A DNA stretch of 64,000 nucleotides, from positions 7,071,001 to 7,135,000 of the forward strand of contig NZ_CP132203.1 of assembly GCF_030719035.1 (NCBI RefSeq), in the 5' to 3' direction. The notes under the pieces were generated by a model. The model did not search any database. It saw nothing but the letters and a program-made list of their open reading frames with translations, and was not told where the DNA came from. The position numbers and the translations under genes are program-made. Positions 36,315-44,277 of this stretch are shown here, one piece after another. Origin of the DNA: Hahella sp. HNIBRBA332. GTDB lineage: Bacteria > Pseudomonadota > Gammaproteobacteria > Pseudomonadales > Oleiphilaceae. Numbering within the stretch: the first letter of the stretch is position 1; every line of letters starts with the position of its first letter.

Positions 36315-37572
36315 TTGCACGCCCTTTTGCCAATCCCATAAAGGCTTCTGAAAACGCATCGGCAGCATCTGCCATTGCTTTGTTTGCCTCTATAAACTTG
36401 ATGTATTTCATCGTTGTACTTTCATCTCTGTGCAGACATGCCTCCCTTACAAACTGGATGGCATCACCGACAGGCATGAACTTTAGCGCCACGCGCATTA
36501 ACTCTGTGGCAAAAGTGGCTCTTGTGCGATGAAAGTGAAAGCCGTGCATCACATGCAGCCCAGCCTTTTTACCGGCGGATCGGAGACGAGACATTTCCAC
36601 ATTAACCGCTCGGCTATCATCTCCGCTGTACGAATTGCCATAGCGAGTGAGGAATAGCAGATCCTGATCTTCGGGATTCACTAACATTTGGCGCTTTAGC
36701 CGTCTCGTGCTCATTGAATAGGCAATAAGTGTTTCGAGAAGCTCCTCTGGAATTGGCACTGAACCAGAAACCCCAAATTTGGTTGAGACAGGTGGCCTAG
36801 CACCAGGGCCAACAGCTAATCGCTTCCAACCGACCTCTGGAACCATGGTTGCGTTGTGAAGAGTTTGAACCTTCAGGTCGGTAATTGAGCCAATGCGTAA
36901 CCCTGTGAAGAAACCAATACGTAGCATTAACGAAAGCTCTTCGGTTGCGCTGCGATCTGCCAGCGCGAGTATTTCTTTCATTGCCGAAACAGTTACTGGG
37001 AGAAGACCATCCTCAAGTTGTATGGCCCCAGCGACCTTTCGATTAGGAATGGCAAGGTCTGTACTGGCAACTCGCATGGTATGTTCGAGACCAAACGGAT
37101 TGGTTAATTTGATACCAACAAATCGCTGCTCCCACATTGGCCATTCTGGTGAAATTAATCGACGCGACTGTGTCCATTTATAGAAACGGATGACTGCTGC
37201 CATCCTTTGCGATGCTGTGCTTGGAGCAAGCTCACCATTATTTCTGGCGGCAACAAGTGCTCCGCGAAAGCGAACAAGGCAGCGTTCACTTTCTCGTTCT
37301 GGGAAATACCACCATTGGATTGACTCTGCTTCTAGCCATTTAGCATAGGCAAGCAGGTGGGACATATTGGATCGAACGGTTTTCAGATCCCGTTTTGAAG
37401 ATGTTGCTTGATCCAGGGCCCAAAGATTAGCTTCAGCCCAGGTTGAATTATCTTCCCAGACTATTTGGGGAAGATTTCTGATGGGTTTTCTTTTTAATGG
37501 AGCCCACTGTAACGAGCCGTCCGATATTTCTGCTCGATGTGGCTGGTAGTTGATTTGCTCAAGGCTGGCCAT
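36307..37572 (-). CDS. First tyrosine recombinase (integrase) of the element
   Basis: A 421-residue site-specific recombinase with full catalytic set: IGFFTGLRIGSITDLK (Arg I, near residue 220), GFHFHRTRATFATEL (HxxR, near 346), CLHRDESTTMKYIKF (His and nucleophilic Tyr, near 380-391). An N-terminal SAM-like core-binding domain precedes it (SNMSHLLAYAKWLEAE, RMAAVIRFYKWTQ). The ATG at 37572 is preceded by AAGGGGG. It lies 124 bp from the element end and heads the operon recombinase 1-2-3-coiled-coil protein. Confidence 0.92.
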   Translation of the reverse strand: MASLEQINYQPHRAEISDGSLQWAPLKRKPIRNLPQIVWEDNSTWAEANLWALDQATSSKRDLKTVRSNMSHLLAYAKWLEAESIQWWYFPERESERCLVRFRGALVAARNNGELAPSTASQRMAAVIRFYKWTQSRRLISPEWPMWEQRFVGIKLTNPFGLEHTMRVASTDLAIPNRKVAGAIQLEDGLLPVTVSAMKEILALADRSATEELSLMLRIGFFTGLRIGSITDLKVQTLHNATMVPEVGWKRLAVGPGARPPVSTKFGVSGSVPIPEELLETLIAYSMSTRRLKRQMLVNPEDQDLLFLTRYGNSYSGDDSRAVNVEMSRLRSAGKKAGLHVMHGFHFHRTRATFATELMRVALKFMPVGDAIQFVREACLHRDESTTMKYIKFIEANKAMADAADAFSEAFMGLAKGRANA

Positions 37573-37640
37573 TCATTTCCCCCTTCGACAACTCAATGCC
37601 GTTCAGGAAGGAATCACTTCTGAGCATGGAGCGGTCTAAT

Positions 37641-37700
37641 TTGTCACCATTGAAGCATGTATGGTGTGCGATTAAGACATGGTATGTAACGTTTGCCGCA
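37641..37700. repeat. High-coordinate end of the hsdM element (att half-site region)
   Basis: CCGCA at 37696-37700 is the shared core. Inward on the minus strand come CAAA and CGTTACAT (37691-37684), the imperfect inverse of the other end, then TGGTGACAA (37649-37641), matching TGGTGACA of the opposite end. Between core and CGT(T/A)ACAT there are 4 bp here and 5 bp at the other end. Confidence 0.55.
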
Positions 37701-38321
37701 ACAAGGGTCGTAGATTTTGCCATGGTAGGGTTCGATCATTTCGGCGATCAGCTTGACCACGCACTTGGGAGTATAAAATTCGCCCCCGCCTTTGCCTTCG
37801 GTCGCCGCGAATTTGCCCAGGAAGTATTCGTAAACGCGCCCGACCACGTCTGTTTCATTGTCTTCCACTGTGTCGATGTTATTGATGGAATCGATCAGGG
37901 CAGCCAGCTTGCTGACATCCAGCCCCAGGCGGGAGAAATAGTTATCCGGCAGCGCGCCGCGCAGGGACTTATTGTTCTTTTCCACGGTATGCAGGGCCGT
38001 GTCGATCTTGACGGCAATGTCATCCTGCTTGGCGTTCTTGCTGATAAACTCCCAGCGGGACTCCTCCGGCAGATAGAACACATTCTTCATGGTGTAAAAA
38101 TCGACCATGTCCACGTAGCCGCCGTGGCCTTCCTCAATCAACTCCTTCCGACGTTCTTCAAACTTGTCGCTGATGAATTTCAGAAAGATCAGAGACAACA
38201 CCACGTGCTTGTATTCAGACGATTCCACACTGCCGCGGAGCTTGTCGGCGGTGTCCCACAATGTTTGCTCGAAACTTCTCTGTTTCTTGTTCGCTGTGCT
38301 TTTTTCGGTTCTTTTTGCCAT
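37696..38321 (-). pseudogene. hsdM: hsdM of the second type I system, 5' fragment
   Basis: N-terminal part of HsdM: FEQTLWDTADKLRGSVESSE, YKHVVLSLIFLKFISDKFEERR, then GRVYEYFLGKFAATEGKGGGEFYTPKCVVKLIAEMIEP and KIYDPCCG, where the frame crosses into element sequence (K-R-Y-I-P-C-L) and stops at 37644. The break is exactly inside SAM-binding motif I. Joined to 21440-20486 it restores D-P-C-C-G-S-G-G in frame. On its own it would make a nonfunctional about 225-residue protein. Confidence 0.92.
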
Positions 38322-38623
38322 AAAAGTAACTTTAGTTGCGCTAAGCCTTTATTCGGGCCTGCATATTACATGCAAACCCCCTGTTGAGGACATGCCAAGC
38401 TGACGTGCGAAATCGGGGCATAGGGCGCCCAGCAAAATAATCCGGGGAGACGCAGGCTAATGCTTTAACCCTTATTCGTTGTTTTACGAGCCATCGAGTA
38501 GGGGCCGTGGCGACCTCCAGATGTAGCGCACCTTGCCAATAACGAGCGCCCGTTGCCTGCAAACCCTCTAAAACCAAAAGGGGCTGTTCTTTCTTTGGGG
38601 CTTATAGAGAGCGAAAATCAGCT

Positions 38624-38763
38624 ATGCCATCAACAAGCGTTGGAGATGCTTTATTTACCAAAGCGCAGCAAAAACTGTTAGCGCTTTTTTTGGTCAGCCC
38701 AAAAGAAGCTTTTATTTGAATGAAGTAGTGCGCTTGGCGGCTATGGGTCTAGCCCTGGAATAA
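38624..38763 (+). pseudogene. Frameshifted and truncated HTH/nucleotidyltransferase-type regulator
   Basis: The first frame reads MPSTSVGDALFTKAQQKLLALF and, after a run of seven T, the second frame reads FGQPKRSFYLNEVVRLAAMG. These are the adjoining halves of the N-terminal winged helix of a known regulator type (LFTKTQQ...GQPxRSFYxNE pattern), often fused to a nucleotidyltransferase domain. Eight or five T at about 38684-38690 would keep frame. The gene then ends at TAA 38761, where IS3-related sequence begins, so the rest is lost. Confidence 0.6.
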
Positions 38764-38781
38764 TCTGACACCTATTTCGTC

Positions 38782-38880
38782 TCAGGACGCCCGGTACACT
38801 GCATCGGGCGTTTTGTATTTCAGGGCCAGATGAGGCCTTTCCCAGTTATAGATAACCACGGACTCATCGCATTCTCCCAA
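38782..38880 (-). pseudogene. IS3-family transposase C-terminal remnant
   Basis: On the minus strand the frame ends ESVVIYNWERPHLALKYK followed by TPDAVYRAS and a stop at 38782, the typical C-terminus of an IS3-type OrfB (YNxERPHxALxYxTP). No start, DDE core or upstream orf is present, so it is a fragment. It abuts the truncated regulator at 38763. Confidence 0.7.
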
Positions 38881-38930
38881 AGTCAGGGCTGGAACGTGTC
38901 AACTCTATTCAGGACGGGTCACAGCCCAAT

Positions 38931-38963
38931 AAAAAAGGCCAACCCGAGAAGGTTGGCCTTTTG
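38931..38963. terminator. Rho-independent terminator, probably bidirectional
   Basis: AAAAAAGGCCAACC - CGAGAA - GGTTGGCCTTTT: an 8-bp GC-rich stem (GGCCAACC/GGTTGGCC) flanked by A and T runs. It lies between the IS3 remnant and the trailer end of the CRISPR array and could end the minus-strand CRISPR transcript. Confidence 0.75.
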
Positions 38964-39262
38964 AATTTGGTGGTGGGACGGCAACCTGGATCAAACCATG
39001 TTGACGGTAGTATATCTTAATACTGCTGGCTTGTGGGGGTTCCTTCAGCTACGTTCAAACTCTCCAACAGTCAAGTGGTCTTAGCTAAAAGCAGTTGGTA
39101 ATCCCGGTCTAGTCAAACGAAATACTTCCCTTAAGTCTCGTGTTTGTTGGTGTATATGTCTCTCAATAGCGATGTCCTATATTTTGCACTTTCCACACTA
39201 ATTCATTCGTTGTTTCGTCGAGAGGTACTTCTGAACTTATCCGACCGCGAGTTTCTCGTCGC
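38964..39262. other. Trailer side of the CRISPR array
   Basis: About 300 bp without a gene. A stretch at 38966-39000 vaguely recalls the end of a tRNA but does not fold into one. No partial CRISPR repeat is visible beyond the first degenerate copy at 39263. Confidence 0.4.
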
Positions 39263-41390
39263 CTTCTAAACTACCAGTGCGGTGGTTAACTCCACCATTG
39301 GTCTATTTCCTCATCCCATAACCTTCTAAACCACCAGTGCGGTGGTTAACGACCAGGCGCGGATCTGCGGCGCGCTCCTGGACTTCTAAACCACCAGTGC
39401 GGTGGTTAACACTCGCCTCCCGCCAGCCGCTCTAAAACACGCCTTCTAAACCTCCAGTGCGGTGGTTAACTCGAGCGAAGCGAGCCGCCGAAGCGCAGCG
39501 CACTTCTAAACCACCAGTGCGGTGGTTAACGCTATACGAGAAAAAATGCGGCAACTGAGGGACTTCTAAACCACCAGTGCGGTGGTTAACAGGGACACCA
39601 CCCCCGCATTGTTGTCCATCAACTTCTAAACCACCAGTGCGGTGGTTAACAATAACTTTGTCATTCTCGATTCCCTCGATCTCTTCTAAACCACCAGTGC
39701 GGTGGTTAACCCGTTACCCTGTCGCTGGTCAACCCGTTTTGACTTCTAAACCACCAGTGCGGTGGTTAACTCCCATATAATTCCGTGCAGCCCTCCCATA
39801 TACTTCTAAACCACCAGTGCGGTGGTTAACTCCATCTTGCGGGCGACGCCTTCTTGGTTCTTCTTCTAAACCACCAATGCGGTGGTTAACAAGCTCTATC
39901 TCAAGTGGCACGAGCTACAGAACTTCTAAACCACCAGTGCGGTGGTTAACCCAGCGATCTGCACTCTTAGCGTGGGATTTTTCTTCTAAACCACCAGTGC
40001 GGTGGTTAACCAACATGGGCGCAGCGCGGGCCGCCTCGATGACTTCTAAACCACCAGTGCGGTGGTTAACGTAATCCCAAAGAGGCCTGCATGAGTCCAG
40101 AACTTCTAAACCACCAGTGCGGTGGTTAACTCAATGGCGTTTACAATTCGCTGTACGTCAACCTTCTAAACCACCAGTGCGGTGGTTAACGGCTGGAGAT
40201 CGTCAATCATACTCAACAGTTTCTTCTAAACCACCAGTGCGGTGGTTAACGCTAGTCGTCGGTTTCTTACTTGGTCTTCACTCTTCTAAACCACCAGTGC
40301 GGTGGTTAACTGTCAATATGCATGCAAGTACAATCTGCTACACTTCTAAACCACCAGTGCGGTGGTTAACATTGGAGCCCCGGCGAGATGGCAGCGGCCA
40401 GACTTCTAAACCACCAGTGCGGTGGTTAACGGATACACGGGTTCACTGCGTGAGATCTGACGCTTCTAAACCACCAGTGCGGTGGTTAACAAGAAGACCC
40501 AAACATGACTCTCGCTGAAAATCTTCTAAACCACCAGTGCGGTGGTTAACGATACGACGGCAACTCGTTACGATCTCGATACCTTCTAAACCACCAGTGC
40601 GGTGGTTAACGTGGTCAGTGGATTTCTGAAGTATTCGTCCGTCTTCTAAACCACCAGTGCGGTGGTTAACGGATTCTAGGGATCGGTAAAAGCATGCAGG
40701 AACTTCTAAACCACCAGTGCGGTGGTTAACGGTCACAGCTTTAACATGCTGGGTCGGCACGTCTTCTAAACCACCAGTGCGGTGGTTAACGGAGTGGGAG
40801 CAGCCAGTTGATAACGTCAACACTTCTAAACCACCAGTGCGGTGGTTAACTGATTGATCGCGGATTGAACCCGAGCCGAGGACTTCTAAACCACCAGTGC
40901 GGTGGTTAACTCAAGTATTTAGCGGGACTACTGGATGCAGACCTTCTAAACCACCAGTGCGGTGGTTAACGGAAGCTGACAAAGCGGCTTCATCTTCCAT
41001 ATCTTCTAAACCACCAGTGCGGTGGTTAACAACTCGGCCCGCCTGGCGAAGAAGTTGGCGTACTTCTAAACCACCAGTGCGGTGGTTAACGGAAGGATAG
41101 CGCGGACGGCGTCGCCGTCTTTCTTCTAAACCACCAGTGCGGTGGTTAACTTCTCGCCGGTGATCATCTTGCTGGCTTTAACCTTCTAAACCACCAGTGC
41201 GGTGGTTAACGTTGAAACTATGTATATTTTTGGAATGATTGGCTTCTAAACCACCAGTGCGGTGGTTAACACTTAAGATTTGCTTGAGAGGAGGCTCGGC
41301 AGCTTCTAAACCACCAGTGCGGTGGTTAACATCAACAAATCCCCGGCCCATGGTCGCGATGTCTTCTAAACCACCAGTGCGGTGGTTAAC
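39263..41390 (-). CRISPR. Type I-F CRISPR array: 36 repeats, 35 spacers
   Basis: The 28-bp repeat recurs every 60 bp, so all 35 spacers are exactly 32 bp. On the minus strand it begins GTTAA, has the stem CCACC-GCACT-GGTGG and ends TTTAGAAG, which is the 5-5-5-5-8 layout of type I-F repeats (Csy4 stem, then an 8-nt 5' handle). Variant repeats are the first (39263, C to T), the fourth (39443, A to T) and the eleventh (39863, G to A), all towards the low-coordinate end. That places the trailer there and the leader at 41391. crRNA transcription is therefore minus strand, in line with cas1-csy. No spacer match inside this window was noticed by eye. Confidence 0.97.
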
Positions 41391-41487
41391 TGTAGTAAAT
41401 TAGACAAATTGTTAAAGAGCTTAAGCACTTACCTCAACTTTCCGTGAGGATAGATGCTTTTCTTCATTCCAGCCTAACTTACTGACT
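41391..41487 (-). promoter_or_regulatory. CRISPR leader, shortened by IS insertion
   Basis: About 97 bp between the newest repeat and the left end of the insertion sequence. It is AT-rich next to the repeat (TGTAGTAAATTAGACAAATT on the plus strand). Before the insertion it ran directly to the cas1 stop codon. Promoter and integration sites for array growth are expected here, but no confident IHF site was found by eye. Confidence 0.6.
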
Positions 41488-42730
41488 CAGGCAAATCGCA
41501 CTATGTGGCTACAAAGTAGCCAGGCCCGATAGCACTTTTTTTAAGTAACCATGATCCCAGCCTGCTCGTAGCCTCTTAGTTTTTATACCTCCTTTGTCCG
41601 TCTTCTCATTCTTCAGTAAATTCAACGCCATATGTCTCAACACCGCTAAATTCTCCGCGCTGTGTCCCATGCGATGCCGCGAGTCATCCTCTTTAAACGC
41701 TACATCCAGCACCCAATGCAGTTTGTTCTCTATGTGCCAGTGCTTTCGCGTCGCATTCAGGAAATATCTCGCATCGCCTTCTCGACTCGAAATATACAAG
41801 CGGCGCTCCAGCGTTCTTTGTCCTGACTCCATTCGCTCTGTTTCTACGACGATGAAACTCTTCAGGTCTTGCCAGCGACTTTGTTGCTTTTCCAGACCCT
41901 CCAGATTCGTTGAAACGCGGCAGCGCCGCTTCTCATCCTCAACGCGCCCTGGTTCGCATACAAAGTCGACAAAATCCTCGCCGAAGCCTTTAGCCTCAGC
42001 GTCCACGTACCGGTCGTGAATCTCATCGTGTAATGAGGCCTGATTTTCCTTCACACCCACTAAATAGTCTGCTTCCGCGTGACGGATATGCTTCACGATC
42101 TCCCGCTGGCATCCCATCGCGTCCAAGGTGACGAGACTTCCTTTTAATGACAATGCCTTCAACAGTTTAGGAATAGCAGTGATCTCATTGGACTTCTCCT
42201 GAGTTTTCACCTGTCCCAACACCAGTTCGTTCGCTGTCGACCAGGCGCTAACCATATGAATGGCGGGTTTGGAAGAGGATCGGTCGTATGAGCGCCGTAA
42301 CGTTTTGCCGTCTATTGCGATCTGATCATCTGGAATCTGCTCCGCCAGCGTCGAAGCCCAGGATAGAAAGCTTATCTCTAGCGCCTCGGGATCTAACTTC
42401 GCAAAGATGTTGTTGAAGGTGTCGTGGGAGGGAATGCCGTTGGGCAGCTCCAGAAAAGACTCAAACCACTCTTTTTTAGCGTCGCCAAACCGAGTGATGG
42501 TAACCCAATCGTCAGCCCCACAGATGATCCCGCAGAGCGCGATGGTGAGAACATCATAGAAATTATGCCGCATATTGAGCGTCTCTCGACGAGGATCAGA
42601 AAGGCTGGAGAAATGGTGTTTAACGCCGTCAATTAAAGAAGAGCCCATAACAGTCCTTATTAGGGGAGAAAAAGAGGCGTACTCTATGAATTTACTGCCT
42701 ACTATTCAACCACATAGTGCGATTTGCCTG
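41488..42730 (-). mobile_element. ISAs1-family insertion sequence with 10-bp target duplication
   Basis: 1243 bp with perfect 21-bp terminal inverted repeats (41488-41508 and 42710-42730, starting CAGGCAAATCGC). It is flanked by the direct repeat CTTACTGACT at 41478-41487 and 42731-42740. The length, inverted repeats, target duplication and transposase fit the ISAs1 family. The right-hand copy of the duplication contains the last codons and stop of cas1. Confidence 0.95.
41509..42648 (-). CDS. ISAs1-family transposase
   Basis: A 379-residue DDE transposase. Recognised from FSSLSDPRRETLNMRHNFYDVL, the LDPEALEISFLSWAS and IAIDGKTLRRSYDR region (first Asp), VTLDAMGCQREIVKHI (second Asp), and the C-terminal KHWHIENKLHWVLDVAFKED...NLAVLRHMALNLL (Glu and signature). 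Full length, so the element may be active. It is transcribed towards the CRISPR leader, so read-through could enter the array. Starts with ATG at 42648 near the right inverted repeat. Confidence 0.93.
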   Translation of the reverse strand: MGSSLIDGVKHHFSSLSDPRRETLNMRHNFYDVLTIALCGIICGADDWVTITRFGDAKKEWFESFLELPNGIPSHDTFNNIFAKLDPEALEISFLSWASTLAEQIPDDQIAIDGKTLRRSYDRSSSKPAIHMVSAWSTANELVLGQVKTQEKSNEITAIPKLLKALSLKGSLVTLDAMGCQREIVKHIRHAEADYLVGVKENQASLHDEIHDRYVDAEAKGFGEDFVDFVCEPGRVEDEKRRCRVSTNLEGLEKQQSRWQDLKSFIVVETERMESGQRTLERRLYISSREGDARYFLNATRKHWHIENKLHWVLDVAFKEDDSRHRMGHSAENLAVLRHMALNLLKNEKTDKGGIKTKRLRAGWDHGYLKKVLSGLATL

Positions 42731-42731
42731 C

Positions 42732-43691
42732 TTACTGACTTAACTTGGTTTTAACTGCCACCTCAGAAAGGAACCCCATCAGGAAGTCCAAAACGCCCTT
42801 CTCTTGTGCTGTTTGAATTAGGTCTGCACGAAATACATTATCCTTAGATCGCTTGCTGCCGTACTCAAACGCCAGAGGCATTACTAGACCGTCTTTTATA
42901 ATATCCGCCACATCAAATACCAAAGCTCCTCGCCGTGTTTTCCCATGAAGAACAGGTAGAGCAAATGGAATTCCCAACCCGTGCAATGCAGTAGCAGCAT
43001 AGCCGTAAGCAATATAATTCCCGTGGTCTAGAAATCCATTCACACCATCCGCTATGGTTTCCTTTGAACGCTTTCCTTCTTCCCTACGAAACTCAAGTTT
43101 GAACTGCCTTGCTAGTAGCTTATATAAGTCTTTCGCCCACATAGCCTCCGCCGCTAATAAGTGCGGGGTATCCTGCGCCTGTCTGATGCCTCTCTCAAAA
43201 CGGTCGATCAGACTATCTGGCGCAACCAAACCACGGGCGTCCCATTGCTCTAATGTCCAATTAACTCGAGCCATAAGGAACTCTTTCGCCAAAGCTAATC
43301 TCTGAGCTTCGTTCAACCATTGGCTCATCCAGCCTTGCATGTACTGAGTGGGCCGGTATTCATCTTGTGGAGCCAAGAATGTGATATCTAACGCGCCAAA
43401 TAACGGAGAGCCGCCGCTTCCGCAAAAACCAACCAAGACATTCGATTCGGCAAACTTGCGAATAGCAGCGTCAGTTATTGACGTTCCTTTGCCTAGTAAT
43501 AGAAAGGCCGTGTTCTTGTCCGGTATATTGAACATGCTCTCAATTTCTGCTCCAGTTTCCGTTAGGTAAACCACACGATCGTCAACCTGCATTACTCTGG
43601 CGCGTTCAAGGTAGAAAACGTTCGCCCTCTTAGAAAGCATAACTGCACGAGGGCGAACTTTTTTTAATTGATTATTATCGGAAGTCTTCAT
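42732..43691 (-). CDS. cas1: CRISPR-associated endonuclease Cas1 (type I-F)
   Basis: Spacer integrase of the adaptation complex; 319 residues, with metal ligands in LLAAEAMWAKDLYK (Glu, near 180), LPVLHGKTRRGALVFDVADI (His near 247, Asp near 260). The ATGA start overlaps csy4 by 4 bp, so it is the last gene of the csy operon. Its stop codon (TAA, 42732-42734) is inside the IS target duplication and survives because the duplication restores it. In classical type I-F loci cas1 is upstream with cas2-3; here it is downstream of csy4. Confidence 0.95.
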   Translation of the reverse strand: MKTSDNNQLKKVRPRAVMLSKRANVFYLERARVMQVDDRVVYLTETGAEIESMFNIPDKNTAFLLLGKGTSITDAAIRKFAESNVLVGFCGSGGSPLFGALDITFLAPQDEYRPTQYMQGWMSQWLNEAQRLALAKEFLMARVNWTLEQWDARGLVAPDSLIDRFERGIRQAQDTPHLLAAEAMWAKDLYKLLARQFKLEFRREEGKRSKETIADGVNGFLDHGNYIAYGYAATALHGLGIPFALPVLHGKTRRGALVFDVADIIKDGLVMPLAFEYGSKRSKDNVFRADLIQTAQEKGVLDFLMGFLSEVAVKTKLSQ

Positions 43692-44269
43692 GTGAGTTTA
43701 GGTAGCAACACTCTTGAATTGACCCTAGACAACCCATAACCATCAGGCTTGTTAGACGACACGGCGCTTTGCTCATAAGTTATCGACTGAATATGAATCG
43801 AAAATCGCTGCAAGTTAGACGCACTGGTCAACATTAAGTAGGGCAGCGTTTGCGATTCCGCCAATCGCTTAGCTCTCCGGCGCAATCGGCTTTCCTGATG
43901 CTGTTCGCTTTTTCCAACCCGTGCGGGAATGCGGTGGCGTCGGTACTCAACCCAAGGCCCTTCCCACTGATTAGGTGCAGCGCGAATCCTGCCAGAAATA
44001 GCTAAGCCACTCAGACGCCGCTCACCCTCAAGAGCATCCAGAGCAGCATCCAAAGCATCTCTGGACTCTGCAAATACCCTTATAGCGCTTCCTGGTGATG
44101 GCCTATCTCCATCGTTTAGTTCAGGAAAACCTGTTGCGTAACAATCTGGATGACTCGCGTAGTGTCGGTGTAGTACTCCTACCACATAACCAGCAAGGAT
44201 GGGTGGGGCAATGCCGCACCCACTGCGTAACTCAATATTGCTGTAGAATAGTGGAAGCATTCTAGTCAC
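43688..44269 (-). CDS. cas6f: CRISPR RNA endonuclease Cas6f (Csy4)
   Basis: Processes the precursor crRNA at the base of the repeat hairpin and stays bound to the 3' stem; 193 residues. The Arg-rich helix ESRLRRRAKRLAES (major-groove recognition, near 126-138) and LPYLMLTSASNLQRFSIHIQ are followed by the C-terminal GYGLSRVNSRVLLP, all matching Csy4. The N-terminal His/Ser catalytic residues are not aligned confidently by eye. It lies 8 bp after csy3 and overlaps cas1 by 4 bp. Confidence 0.92.
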   Translation of the reverse strand: MTRMLPLFYSNIELRSGCGIAPPILAGYVVGVLHRHYASHPDCYATGFPELNDGDRPSPGSAIRVFAESRDALDAALDALEGERRLSGLAISGRIRAAPNQWEGPWVEYRRHRIPARVGKSEQHQESRLRRRAKRLAESQTLPYLMLTSASNLQRFSIHIQSITYEQSAVSSNKPDGYGLSRVNSRVLLPKLT

Positions 44270-44277
44270 CCTCCAAA

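Larger units (their letters stand above)
21441..37700. mobile_element. Recombinase-bearing mobile element inserted in hsdM
   Basis: About 16.26 kb bounded by CCGCA at 21441-21445 and at 37696-37700. Removing one copy plus the element joins the hsdM fragments as D-P-C-C-G-S-G-G: 626 plus 955 nt, 1581 nt in all, exactly 527 codons. Contents: Res, Mod, DUF4391, helicase, HTH (all minus), a small gene, XRE regulator, coiled-coil protein and three tyrosine-recombinase-type genes. The last genes sit next to the high-coordinate end, as expected for an integration module. The multi-recombinase layout recalls Tn554-type TnpA/B/C elements and the published gamma-mobile-trio islands; I cannot assign it to either by eye. 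Confidence 0.9.

Noticed and set aside
21441..37700. Assigning the element to the gamma-mobile-trio class and naming genes gmtX/Y/Z
   Set aside because: Layout is suggestive, but gene lengths and sequences could not be matched to the published family by eye.
38341..38577. A 78-codon minus-strand frame upstream of hsdM
   Set aside because: No domain, no good ribosome site, unusual composition; probably chance.
38966..39000. Possible tRNA 3' end (CCTGGATCAAACC with a GTCCCACCACCA-like end on the minus strand)
   Set aside because: No matching acceptor, D or anticodon arm follows, so it does not form a tRNA.
39577..41100. Frames on both strands through the CRISPR array with repeated SKPPVRWLT or VNHRTGGLE peptides
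   Set aside because: The 60-bp period is divisible by three, so the repeat is translated in the same frame; these are artefacts of the array, not repeat proteins.
39291..41362. Self-targeting spacers against genes in this window
   Set aside because: Several spacers were compared by eye with the tail module and restriction genes without a match; the scan was not exhaustive.
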